From an uncultured Clostridia bacterium (lineage in GTDB: Bacteria > Bacillota > Clostridia > Christensenellales > UBA3700): a DNA stretch of 64,000 nucleotides. How positions within the stretch are numbered: the first letter of the stretch is position 1; each line of letters opens with the position of its first letter. The stretch is taken from NCBI GenBank assembly GCA_947038565.1, contig CAMQWP010000001.1, forward strand, positions 130,381 through 194,380, written 5' to 3'. The translations under genes and the position numbers were made by a program. The notes below the pieces were generated by a model. The model was not told the origin of the DNA and made no database searches. It saw only the letters and a program-made list of their open reading frames with translations. Below are positions 9,551-16,925 of this stretch, one piece after another.

Positions 9551-9662
9551 TTCTATCAATGCTATTTTTTTTAGGTCAGCGACCATAGACGTATGTCCGA
9601 CATATATACTAGCTATAAAAAAACTTGCGTTTTGAATAATTTAAGTCTATCAATGCTACTTG
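9477..9662 (+). repeat. Imperfect 96-bp tandem duplication covering the dipeptidase 3' end
   Basis: Bases 9477-9572, holding the last 24 codons, stop and first bases of the 3' flank of the dipeptidase gene, recur at 9573-9662. The copies start AGGTCAGTGACC and AGGTCAGCGACC and both end in CTATCAATGCTA. About four in five bases match. The second copy has a 2-base deletion that breaks the frame and lies after the stop, so it looks like a decaying, untranslated duplicate. Confidence 0.8.
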
Positions 9663-9748
9663 TATTATCAAAAAGTTTATCTTGCAACATTATTAAGAAA
9701 TTCAATGCAAGGATATTTAAAACAAAATAATCTATCATGATAAAAAAC

Positions 9749-9789
9749 AATCCCCGCCAATACAAATAATGTATCGGCGGGGATTTTAT
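9749..9789. terminator. Bidirectional intrinsic terminator between pepV and pdxS
   Basis: A GC-rich stem (9749-9758 with 9776-9785, extended by four inner pairs) contains the arms CCCCGCC and GGCGGGG. It is flanked by TTTT on the plus side and by a run that reads TTGTTTTTT on the minus strand. It lies 20 bases after the pdxS stop and so ends both convergent units. Confidence 0.9.
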
Positions 9790-9807
9790 ATTATGATTTA
9801 TAGGGGC

Positions 9808-10671
9808 TTATTTGCCTCTTAACTCCATCTTTATCTTTATCTCATCACAGTTGATACCAACAATTGGCTCACCAAGATCTTCAGAAAGTCTAGCGATTAG
9901 ATCATAGTCATTGCGATTTTCAACAGATCTAACAATAGCGTCAGCTCGCTTAGCAGGGTTACCAGACTTGAATATACCACTACCAACGAAAACACCTTGT
10001 GCGCCTAGCTCTAACATCAATACTGCATCAGCAGGAGTAGCAACTCCGCCTGCAGAGAAGTTAGGAACTGGAAGTTCGCCATTCTCTTTAACGTATTGAA
10101 CTAAGTCATAAGGAACTTGAAGTTGCTTAGCCTCTTCGTATAACTCATCAGTAGACATGCTCTGAATCTTACGCATTTGTGACTGTATCATACGCATATG
10201 TCTAACTGCTTGTACAACATCGCCAGTACCAGCCTCACCCTTTGTACGGATCATGCTTGCACCTTCTTGAATACGACGAAGAGCCTCACCTAAATCTCTA
10301 GCACCACAAACGAATGGTGATTTGAAACCCATTTTGTTAACGTGGTATGTCTCATCTGCAGGAGATAATACTTCGCTTTCATCGATAAAATCAATACCCA
10401 TTGACTCTAAAAGTCTAGCCTCTACGATATGACCAATTCTACATTTTGCCATTACTGGTATTTTAACAGCGTTTTGTATTTCTCTGATCATCTTTGGATC
10501 ACTCATACGGCTAACTCCGCCCTCAGCACGGATATCAGCAGGAACTCTCTCTAATGCCATTACAGCACCTGCACCAGCAGCCTCTGCAATTAATGCTTGC
10601 TCGACGTTTGTTACGTCCATTATTACTTTGCCTCTCAAGCTTTCAGCTATTTTATCTCCAGTCTTATACAT
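9808..10671 (-). CDS. pdxS: Pyridoxal 5'-phosphate synthase subunit PdxS
   Basis: A 287-residue TIM barrel that condenses ribose-5-phosphate, glyceraldehyde-3-phosphate and ammonia to PLP. The conserved residues align with the Bacillus enzyme: VMDVT-type opening (IMDVTN, Asp19), Lys76 in [10 protein letters not shown], and Lys144 in [10 protein letters not shown]. The start is the ATG at 10671 after AAAGGAG; an upstream in-frame extension to 10731 is not needed. Its usual partner pdxT, the glutaminase that supplies ammonia, is not adjacent: a terminator follows directly and the upstream gene is yerC. The cell must carry pdxT elsewhere or feed ammonia directly. It has its own promoter at 10707-10735. 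Confidence 0.95.
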   Translation of the reverse strand: MYKTGDKIAESLRGKVIMDVTNVEQALIAEAAGAGAVMALERVPADIRAEGGVSRMSDPKMIREIQNAVKIPVMAKCRIGHIVEARLLESMGIDFIDESEVLSPADETYHVNKMGFKSPFVCGARDLGEALRRIQEGASMIRTKGEAGTGDVVQAVRHMRMIQSQMRKIQSMSTDELYEEAKQLQVPYDLVQYVKENGELPVPNFSAGGVATPADAVLMLELGAQGVFVGSGIFKSGNPAKRADAIVRSVENRNDYDLIARLSEDLGEPIVGINCDEIKIKMELRGK

Positions 10672-10706
10672 AGAAATTCTCCTTTGCTTTTCATATTTCA
10701 ATAATA

Positions 10707-10735
10707 AGTATATCACAAAATTTATTGACATACAA
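10707..10735 (-). promoter_or_regulatory. Promoter for pdxS
   Basis: On the minus strand, TTGTAT (10730-10735) and TATACT (10707-10712) are 17 bases apart, with a TG one base before the -10. Start would be near 10700, giving a ~30-base leader. Confidence 0.55.
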
Positions 10736-10824
10736 GTATTATTATATATTTTATATTAACTTTACTAGATATATTAATTATATCAGCACAAACAAATAGT
10801 TATATTACTTTAAATGAAATATAA

Positions 10825-11103
10825 TTACTGCTTAATTAGTAATTTTTTGTATCCACCATGACCTTTTTGCACGCACTTAGACACTCTGCTTAACGTTGCC
10901 GACGAAATGCTAGTAGCAGTAATTACTTCCGCATAAGTCTTGCCTTGCATTAATAAGTCAGCAGCTTTAATTCTTTGAGCCATTTGCTCTACTTCTTTAT
11001 AAGTACATAAATCTTCTAATATAAACTTCATGTCCGAGCTATCCTTGACATTTGCAAGTGCTGTATATAACTCATTTAGCATATCTTCACTAGTATGGTG
11101 CAT
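10825..11103 (-). CDS. yerC: YerC/YecD family TrpR-like transcriptional regulator
   Basis: This 92-residue protein is a small all-helical DNA-binding protein of the TrpR/YerC-YecD family. The helix-turn-helix is in the C-terminal half, around KTYAEVITATSISSATLSRVSK, and is preceded by the DLCTYKEVEQMAQRI helix typical of the family. AGGAG lies 9 bases before the ATG. It follows the ABC transporter ATPase gene by only 21 bases, so it probably belongs to that operon. Its target and ligand are unknown; no tryptophan genes are nearby. Confidence 0.88.
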   Translation of the reverse strand: MHHTSEDMLNELYTALANVKDSSDMKFILEDLCTYKEVEQMAQRIKAADLLMQGKTYAEVITATSISSATLSRVSKCVQKGHGGYKKLLIKQ

Positions 11104-11124
11104 ATAAAATTACTCCTTTTATTG

Positions 11125-12135
11125 TTAACCTTTCAAGATTTTATTCATAAATTCTTTAGTACGTTCTTCTGTTGGATTGTCGATAACAGTCTTTGCATCA
11201 CCCATCTCAAGAATGCGTCCACCGTCAAGGAATATAACAGTATCTGCGATCTCTCTTGCGAACATTATCTCGTGAGTAACTATTAGCATAGTAACTCCTG
11301 TATCTTTTAGGCTACTTATAACTTTAAGCACTTCACCAGTAAGCTCTGGGTCAAGTGCTGAGGTTGGCTCATCGAAACATAATATTTCAGGGTTCATACA
11401 TAGCGCGCGAGCTATCGCAACACGTTGCTTTTGTCCTCCCGAAATTTCGCAAGGATATGCATCAGCTTTATCACTAAGCCCCACCTGTTCTAATACTTCT
11501 AACGCCTTTTCACGTGCTTGCTCTTCTGTAATCGCAACTTTAACAACATTTATACCGCTGTCATCGCTCATCGATTTTTTAACTAGCATTGGTGCCATCA
11601 TTAAGTTTTGAACAACAGTTTTGTGAGGAAATAGGTTAAATTCTTGAAAAACAAGACCCATTTTCAGACGTTTTTCTCTTAGTTCTTTATCCTTTGGATA
11701 TGAGCTTAGAGTGACGGTAGTGGGTTCTTTATCCTCAATTTTGACTAATTTTTTGAATTTGTGATTCTTTATACTGTTTAATTTGTTACAAATTGCACAG
11801 GTTTTCTTATTGGTTGAAGATAAATCCACTTCAAGTTCAACAGCGTTATCATCTTTATTGTTTTTACTTTTTTTACTTTCTATTTCTTTCCAAATATATT
11901 TACTAGGTTTTTTTTCTTTCTCGATATCCGTGATTATGCTTTCACCACCTATCTCGATAGTACCTTTTTGTATTCGCTCTAAGAATGTCAGGCTACGAAG
12001 TAGCGTAGTTTTACCACCACCAGATGAGCCTATGATTGCCAAAACTTCACCTTTTTCCATAGAGAAAGATACATCTTTTAGCACGTGATTAGAGCCAAAA
12101 TACTTATTAACACCTTTTACTTCTAATACTTTCAT
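11125..12135 (-). CDS. Polar amino-acid ABC transporter ATPase with a long internal insertion
   Basis: The 336-residue protein drives amino-acid import with the permease and binding protein encoded upstream. ABC motifs are complete: Walker A GSSGGGKTT (37-45), Q-loop VFQEFNLFPH (162-171), signature EISGGQKQR, Walker B ILCFDEPTSALDPE and switch VTHEI. GlnQ/HisP-type ATPases are about 240 residues long. The extra length is a Lys/Asn/Ser-rich stretch at roughly 68-150, between the first beta strands and the Q-loop, with a CAIC pair at 113-116. Both ATGs at 12141 and 12135 are possible; the second sits 8 bases from AAGGAG and is preferred. The junctions to its neighbours are short, so it is one operon. 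Confidence 0.9.
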   Translation of the reverse strand: MKVLEVKGVNKYFGSNHVLKDVSFSMEKGEVLAIIGSSGGGKTTLLRSLTFLERIQKGTIEIGGESIITDIEKEKKPSKYIWKEIESKKSKNNKDDNAVELEVDLSSTNKKTCAICNKLNSIKNHKFKKLVKIEDKEPTTVTLSSYPKDKELREKRLKMGLVFQEFNLFPHKTVVQNLMMAPMLVKKSMSDDSGINVVKVAITEEQAREKALEVLEQVGLSDKADAYPCEISGGQKQRVAIARALCMNPEILCFDEPTSALDPELTGEVLKVISSLKDTGVTMLIVTHEIMFAREIADTVIFLDGGRILEMGDAKTVIDNPTEERTKEFMNKILKG

Positions 12136-12147
12136 ACTCATATCTCC

Positions 12148-12822
12148 TTAAGCCCATCTACTATTACGTTTCTCTAAATAAGAGAACAATAATGTAAGCA
12201 TTCCATTAAATGCTAGATAAAAGAAACCTGTAAATAATAACGGCCAAACTAGCGCGTAAACATTTGACATCTCTTCCGCTACCATGATAATTTCGCCAAC
12301 AGCAATAACTCTAGCAAGCGAAGTATCTTTTACAAGTGTGATAATTTCATTTCCCATAGGAGGCAAAATTCTCTTGTATACTTGTGGGATAATAACTTTA
12401 GTAAAAGCCTGATACTTAGTCATTCCTAGCAAGTATGCAGCCTCGTACTGTCCTTTTGGCATTGACTCAATTCCACCACGATATATTTCTGAAAAGTATG
12501 CAGCATAATTAATAGTAAAAGCTAATATAACCGCACCGAACCTTGATAGGAAAGAAGTATCCCAACCAATAAGACCAGGTCCATAAAAGATTACAATTAT
12601 TTGCAAAATAAGCGGAGTTCCTCTTATTATCCATACTAGTGTTCGGCTAAGCCATTTGATCGGTTTAAATCTCGACATCGAACCAAACGCAACAAGTAGC
12701 CCTAGCGGTAATGCCAAGACTAGTGTTAAACCAAATATTGCTAATGTACTTAAAAAACCCTCTCCAAGTCGTCCTATTATCTCGAGAAAAGATAGTTTTT
12801 CAACTAATGCTAAAATATTCAT
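12148..12822 (-). CDS. Polar amino-acid ABC transporter permease (HisM/GlnP type)
   Basis: A 224-residue membrane protein with about five transmembrane helices. It carries the family hallmarks: RTLVWIIRGTPLILQ near residues 65-80, an IYRGGIESMPKGQYEAAYLLGM coupling-helix region near 120-140, and a PQVYKRILPPMGNEIITLVKDTSL stretch. It forms the membrane channel through which the bound amino acid passes. The ATG at 12822, after AAAGGAA, opens a normal-length protein; an extension to 12906 has no site. The ATPase gene follows after about 12 bases, and the binding-protein gene lies 123 bases upstream across a stem-loop. Confidence 0.93.
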   Translation of the reverse strand: MNILALVEKLSFLEIIGRLGEGFLSTLAIFGLTLVLALPLGLLVAFGSMSRFKPIKWLSRTLVWIIRGTPLILQIIVIFYGPGLIGWDTSFLSRFGAVILAFTINYAAYFSEIYRGGIESMPKGQYEAAYLLGMTKYQAFTKVIIPQVYKRILPPMGNEIITLVKDTSLARVIAVGEIIMVAEEMSNVYALVWPLLFTGFFYLAFNGMLTLLFSYLEKRNSRWA

Positions 12823-12882
12823 TATTATTCCTTTTTTTATAATCACAGCATGTTTATACTTACGATTACTTAAAATATAGAC

Positions 12883-12912
12883 ACCGCTTACACATATGTT
12901 ATGCAAAGCGGT
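12883..12912 (-). promoter_or_regulatory. Stem-loop between binding-protein and permease genes
   Basis: ACCGCTT at 12883-12889 pairs with AAGCGGT at 12906-12912 across a 16-base loop. There is no strong U-tract. In many binding-protein operons such a hairpin limits read-through or protects the upstream message; that role is inferred here. Confidence 0.35.
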
Positions 12913-12945
12913 ACTATAAGTATATTAGTTTTTTACTTTTGTATA

Positions 12946-13773
12946 TTAGTTAAATAATGTTTCTACAAAACGCTCACCAGCAGATCCTTTTTCACAAGCT
13001 ACAGTAGCCTCTTTCCAAGATTCAGTAGTAGAGAATGTTGCAAGGTTTTCTTTTTTAACTATTGCCATTTGAGTGTTTTTAAGGTAAGGTTTAGAAACAG
13101 ATAATGCTTCTTTAATCTCTTCAGTAACAGTCATACCATTCCAGATAACGTCGATTTTACCACTCTTTATTTCAGTAATTTTCTGAGCCCATGTGATCTC
13201 TTGAAACTTTACTTCTACGCCCATTTGAGCAAATACAGCCTTTGCAAGATCTATATCATATCCGATAAGTTGACCCTCGGTGTCTTTGAAAGCTATTGGA
13301 GCAAAGAAAGTTACACCTACTACTACGCCATCAGTAACATATGAATCCCATTCAGCAAGCTCTTCGGCAGTGAATGTTGGTACTTCGTCAACTACTACTG
13401 GAATAGTCTCATTTTGCAAACCGTATTTAGTTGCTATTTCAGTAATCTTGCCGTTCATACCTAACTCTGATAATGCAAAATTTACTTTTTTCTCAAGAAC
13501 ACTGTTTTTATTAAAAGCAATACCATACTCTTCACCTGGCATTTCAATACCCTCTATGATAGAAAGTGAATCTTTGTAGCTTTCATTATTTACTATAGTG
13601 TAATTTCCCATGATAGAGTCAATAACAGCAACGTCTGATCTTCCAGTGTATACCTCTTGCAATGCCATTGCTTGAGTAGTAAGTCCGACATATGGACTAC
13701 AACCTACTAATGTAACTACTGATATTGCTGCAACAGCCATAACGGCTATAATTCCTAAAATTCTTTTTTTCAT
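12946..13773 (-). CDS. Amino-acid ABC transporter binding lipoprotein, apparently circularly permuted (SBP_bac_3 family)
   Basis: The 275-residue lipoprotein has a signal with lipobox LVGC (Cys25). Domain order is reversed. Residues ~32-119 (TTQAMALQEVYTGRSD, VIDSIMGN, EEYGIAFNK, LSELGMNGKITEIATKYG) are what normally forms the C-terminal part of the family. Residues ~149-275 (VVGVTFFAPIAFKD, LIGYDIDLAKAVF, KIDVIWNGMTVTEE, KPYLKNTQMAIV, ending at CEKGSAGERFVETLFN) are what normally forms the N-terminal part. The stop falls where a normal protein would run on into TTQAMALQEV. A linker of about 25 residues joins the old C- and N-termini. All pieces of a full ligand-binding protein are present, so it is probably functional. 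AAGGAG precedes the ATG and a good promoter lies ~100 bases upstream. Confidence 0.85.
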   Translation of the reverse strand: MKKRILGIIAVMAVAAISVVTLVGCSPYVGLTTQAMALQEVYTGRSDVAVIDSIMGNYTIVNNESYKDSLSIIEGIEMPGEEYGIAFNKNSVLEKKVNFALSELGMNGKITEIATKYGLQNETIPVVVDEVPTFTAEELAEWDSYVTDGVVVGVTFFAPIAFKDTEGQLIGYDIDLAKAVFAQMGVEVKFQEITWAQKITEIKSGKIDVIWNGMTVTEEIKEALSVSKPYLKNTQMAIVKKENLATFSTTESWKEATVACEKGSAGERFVETLFN

Positions 13774-13873
13774 TTTTTCTCTCCTTGTTAGTTAGCTACT
13801 AGCTAATTGTTATCAACCTTCTAAGGTCTCTTAACTTATTGCTGTACTGCTAATCTATGTTTGTTATATTTGT

Positions 13874-13902
13874 ATTATACTTCATTACACTAAAGAAGTA
13901 AA
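13874..13902 (-). promoter_or_regulatory. Promoter of the amino-acid ABC transporter operon
   Basis: On the minus strand TTTACT (13897-13902) and TATAAT (13874-13879) are 17 bases apart. The predicted leader of ~95 bases contains a short palindrome TTAGCTA-CTAGCTAA near 13793-13807 that could be an operator. No known riboswitch is recognised. Confidence 0.65.
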
Positions 13903-13998
13903 GCGTTTTTAATAGGTTTTTAGACTAGTTTAGGCTAAAACAAGGTTTTTTTTGCATTTTATATAAAATTGGACTGTAATTTTTTACATTATTTTTGT

Positions 13999-14442
13999 TT
14001 ATGGTATATTTATTGCATGACCTAGGCTGTCTATAGCGACCATTTTGAGTAGTGCTGTATTTATAGGGAATTCTTCTCCTGTAAGTTTTCTTGCATAAGT
14101 GATGATTTCTACCGTAACACTAGTCATACCCTGACTAACAACTCTACCACGCATGATAATAGTATCATTTATATATGCAGGCTCTTCGAACACTAACTCC
14201 TCTACTTTAACGGTTGTTACATCTAAGTGAGTGTAATCTCTCGCAACAACAGCCGATAATATATCTATCCACTCCATAAGTCTACCGCCAAAAAGTCTAC
14301 CTACACCATTAATATCGGTTGCCATGACTATATGAACTTGCTCTATCACATTGCTATTTCTTATTTTTTTAGGAACATGACTTAATTTACTCTTGTCATT
14401 ACCTGCTATATCGTTTAATATATCTCTATCTGTCTTTGTCAT
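13999..14442 (-). CDS. Acyl-CoA thioesterase, hotdog fold (YciA/YkhA family)
   Basis: A 147-residue single hotdog domain. Family features are the NGVGRLFGGRLMEWIDILSAVVARDYTH helix (the Asn and Asp near residues 46-60 form the active site) and the strand pattern VEELVFEEPAYINDTIIMRGRVV. It would hydrolyse acyl-CoA to free acid and CoA in the cytoplasm. The ATG at 14442 sits about 7 bases from AAGGCGGTG; a GTG three codons earlier overlaps that site. It seems to be a single gene between the transporter operon and the ABC-F gene. The physiological substrate is not evident. Confidence 0.88.
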   Translation of the reverse strand: MTKTDRDILNDIAGNDKSKLSHVPKKIRNSNVIEQVHIVMATDINGVGRLFGGRLMEWIDILSAVVARDYTHLDVTTVKVEELVFEEPAYINDTIIMRGRVVSQGMTSVTVEIITYARKLTGEEFPINTALLKMVAIDSLGHAINIP

Positions 14443-14591
14443 AAAAAACACCGCCTTACTTATTACCTTATTCGGTAATATGTAAAACGGTGCAAAAATA
14501 CAAATATTGTGTTATGTTAAAAGTTATAGATAAAGATATATATATATTATAATCATTATTATCTATATATATAGCAAATATACATATAAGA

Positions 14592-16169
14592 CTAATCTAG
14601 ATCGATATAATCATCATAAGACATCTCTTTGTCAAATACTTTCTTGCCATCTTTAAGCTCGATAATACGATTTGCAACTGTACCCATTATCTCTTGATCG
14701 TGAGTTGCAAACAACATATTGCCTTTAAAGTTGATCATACCCTTATTAAGAGCAGTGATAGCCTCAAGATCCAAGTGGTTTGTAGGCTCATCAAGAGTTA
14801 AGAAGTTACCACCCGCAAGCATTGTTCTAGCAAGCATACATCTAACTTTCTCTCCACCTGATAATACTTTTGCTGACTTTTTAACTTCTTCACCAGAGAA
14901 AAGCATTCTTCCCAACCAGCCACGTATAAACTCTTCATACTGCTCATTAGGTGAATATTGACTTAACCATTGTACAAGATTAAGGTCGCAACCATTAAAG
15001 AATTGATCATTATTTTCTGGAAGGTAAGTAGAAGTAACAGTTTTACCCCATGTAACACTTCCGCCATCAGCCTCTGTTGTACCATTGATTACTTCGAAAA
15101 GCATTGATATACTAGTAGACTTATCAGCAAGGAAAGCGATCTTCTCATCATGCTTAACCATAAAGCTAACATTCTCGAAGTAACCTTTCTTAGTAAGATT
15201 TTCTACTATCAATATTTCGCGACCAACTTCACGCTCTACCTTAAAGTCCACGAATGGATACTTACGCATAGAAGGTTTGATATCATTAAGAGTAAGACCA
15301 GCTAGCTCTTTTTTACGGCTTGTTGCTTGTTTTGACTTAGACGCATTAGCAGAGAACCTAGATATGAAGTCTTGTAACTCCTTAGCTCTAGCTTCTGACT
15401 TTTTGTTCTGATCGCGCGCTTGCCTAGCAAGTAGCTGAGAAGTCTCGTACCAGAAGTCATAGTTACCCATAAAGATATGGATATGACCGAAGTCAACGTC
15501 ACAAATATGTGTACAAACTTTATTCAAGAAGTGACGGTTATGAGAAACGATAATGATAGTATTCTCAAAATCCATCAAGTAATTCTCTAACCATCTAACT
15601 GTTTTAGCGTCAAGGTTATTTGTAGGCTCATCAAGTACAAGGATGTCAGGATTACCAAATAGTGCCTGTGCAAGAAGAACTTTAACCTTAGTTTTAGCAT
15701 CAAGCTCACCCATCAAAGTATCATTAAGAGTATTATCTACTTTAAGATCATTAAGAAGCATTTCCGCCTCCGCCTCAGACTCCCAACCATTAAGCTCAGC
15801 AAACTCAGCCTCAAGATCAGCAGAACGAATACCGTCTTCTTCCGTGAAATCTTCTTTGCTATACAAAGCCTCTTTTTCTACCATGATCTCATAAAGACGA
15901 ACATGTCCTTTAAGCACGGCTTGAAGCACAGTAAGATCATCACTAGCATTTTGATTCTGGGCAAGGACAGACATTCTCTCGCCTTTACCTATAGAAACAT
16001 TACCACGAGTAGGCTCTATCTCGCCAGAAAGCACCTTTAAAAAAGTAGACTTACCAGCACCATTAGCACCTATAACACCGTAGCAATTGCCATTATTGAA
16101 CTTAATATTAACTTCGTCGAAAAGTTTTCTCGACGCGAATTGTAAACACAAATCAGTAACTTGAACCAT
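14592..16169 (-). CDS. ABC-F family ATPase (YbiT/YkpA-like)
   Basis: The 525-residue soluble protein has two ABC domains joined by a charged linker around residues 250-300 (RFSANASKSKQATSRKKEL), as in ribosome-associated ABC-F proteins. Domain 1 has Walker A GANGAGKST and Walker B ILVLDEPTNNLD, but its signature reads MGELDAKTKVKV. Domain 2 has signature LSGGEKVR and Walker B FLTLDEPTNHLD, but its Walker A has become LADKSTSISML. One composite ATP site therefore looks intact and the other lost. Degenerate first signatures are known in this subfamily; loss of the second Walker A is more extreme. The ATG at 16169 follows GAGGTG; an upstream GTG is less likely. Confidence 0.92.
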   Translation of the reverse strand: MVQVTDLCLQFASRKLFDEVNIKFNNGNCYGVIGANGAGKSTFLKVLSGEIEPTRGNVSIGKGERMSVLAQNQNASDDLTVLQAVLKGHVRLYEIMVEKEALYSKEDFTEEDGIRSADLEAEFAELNGWESEAEAEMLLNDLKVDNTLNDTLMGELDAKTKVKVLLAQALFGNPDILVLDEPTNNLDAKTVRWLENYLMDFENTIIIVSHNRHFLNKVCTHICDVDFGHIHIFMGNYDFWYETSQLLARQARDQNKKSEARAKELQDFISRFSANASKSKQATSRKKELAGLTLNDIKPSMRKYPFVDFKVEREVGREILIVENLTKKGYFENVSFMVKHDEKIAFLADKSTSISMLFEVINGTTEADGGSVTWGKTVTSTYLPENNDQFFNGCDLNLVQWLSQYSPNEQYEEFIRGWLGRMLFSGEEVKKSAKVLSGGEKVRCMLARTMLAGGNFLTLDEPTNHLDLEAITALNKGMINFKGNMLFATHDQEIMGTVANRIIELKDGKKVFDKEMSYDDYIDLD

Positions 16170-16369
16170 TAAACACCTCACTATAACTAAAATACGCTAT
16201 TATTATAGCATAATTGCATTATTAAAGCAACCAAAACGATATGCAATAGACAATATAAAATGTAATGAATATACATAAACAAGCCTGAACAAACGCAAAG
16301 CCACGCTTAAAGCAAGACATAACATATTGTAATCATATTGCCAAGTCATATTTGGGGCGGAAAATTTAT

Positions 16370-16591
16370 CTAAACTTCTAAGAAAATTGAAATATCAAAA
16401 CCTATTTTTCGAAAAGTATTCTCGCAAAGATAATCATCATACTCGCCATAATACCAAATAAGCGTACTGTCAAATTCATGGCTAACAACTATAGTATTAC
16501 CATTATCCAATAAATATTCTCCATCTTTAACTTTTGTAACTAACGATTCATCAACACATGATTCACCTTTTATAATAAAAAATCTTTCCAT
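16370..16591 (-). CDS. Small hypothetical protein
   Basis: A 73-residue acidic protein with a good AGGAG site 7 bases from its ATG and a well-formed promoter 60 bases upstream (16653-16681), so I take it as real. It has alternating hydrophobic strands (FFIIKGES, EYLLDNGNTIVVSH, TLIWYYGEYDDYL) suggesting a small beta-rich fold, and no signal peptide or known motif. It lies alone between the ABC-F gene and a palindrome-rich intergenic region. Function unknown. Confidence 0.6.
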   Translation of the reverse strand: MERFFIIKGESCVDESLVTKVKDGEYLLDNGNTIVVSHEFDSTLIWYYGEYDDYLCENTFRKIGFDISIFLEV

Positions 16592-16652
16592 GTTTTCTCC
16601 TATACTCTATGAATTTTTAATTTTTGAATGATTATATATTTCTATTTATAAC

Positions 16653-16681
16653 ATTATAATACTTTTTTTCAAATAACACAA
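16653..16681 (-). promoter_or_regulatory. Promoter for the small gene at 16370-16591
   Basis: Minus-strand TTGTGT (16676-16681) and TATAAT (16653-16658) are 17 bases apart, with a start expected near 16646. The palindrome at 16694-16722 lies 12 bases upstream of the -35. Confidence 0.55.
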
Positions 16682-16693
16682 TACTTTTAATGA

Positions 16694-16722
16694 TTATTTA
16701 TTGAATATTATTCAATAAATAA
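16694..16722. promoter_or_regulatory. Perfect 14-bp palindrome, operator-like
   Basis: Arms TTATTTATTGAATA and TATTCAATAAATAA flank one central base. The core TTGAATA-N-TATTCAA (16701-16715) is found again at 16873-16887. It is placed next to the small-gene promoter and lacks a U-tract on either strand, which favours a protein-binding site over a terminator. The 16592-16925 interval otherwise holds only the promoter and one hairpin. Confidence 0.55.
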
Positions 16723-16820
16723 CGATTTTCCACTAAACTAGTCGTATTTAGCTGCATTTGTATATATTTCAACTCAATATAAGAGGATATAGTATTGATA
16801 TTTTACGATTAAGATAGAAA

Positions 16821-16851
16821 AATAGAGATAGCATAAACATCTATCTCTATT
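16821..16851 (-). terminator. Intrinsic terminator after the 16926-18224 gene
   Basis: An 11-bp stem (16821-16831 with 16841-16851) and 9-base loop. The minus-strand continuation is U-rich (TTTTTCTATCTT counting from the end of the stem). Confidence 0.6.
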
Positions 16852-16872
16852 AATTAAATCAATATTTAATTT

Positions 16873-16887
16873 TTGAATACTATTCAA
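16873..16887. promoter_or_regulatory. Second copy of the TTGAATA-N-TATTCAA palindrome
   Basis: This perfect 7+7 palindrome matches the core of the 16694-16722 site and lies 39 bases past the stop of the 16926-18224 gene. The two centres are 172 bases apart, close to 16 helical turns. Confidence 0.45.
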
Positions 16888-16925
16888 TAAATACCTTAAA
16901 GTATCAATCTTATCGCTATTTATAA

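Noticed and set aside
12883-12912. The stem-loop between binding-protein and permease genes as a true terminator
   Set aside because: No U-tract follows on the minus strand; kept only as a low-confidence stem-loop that may set relative expression.
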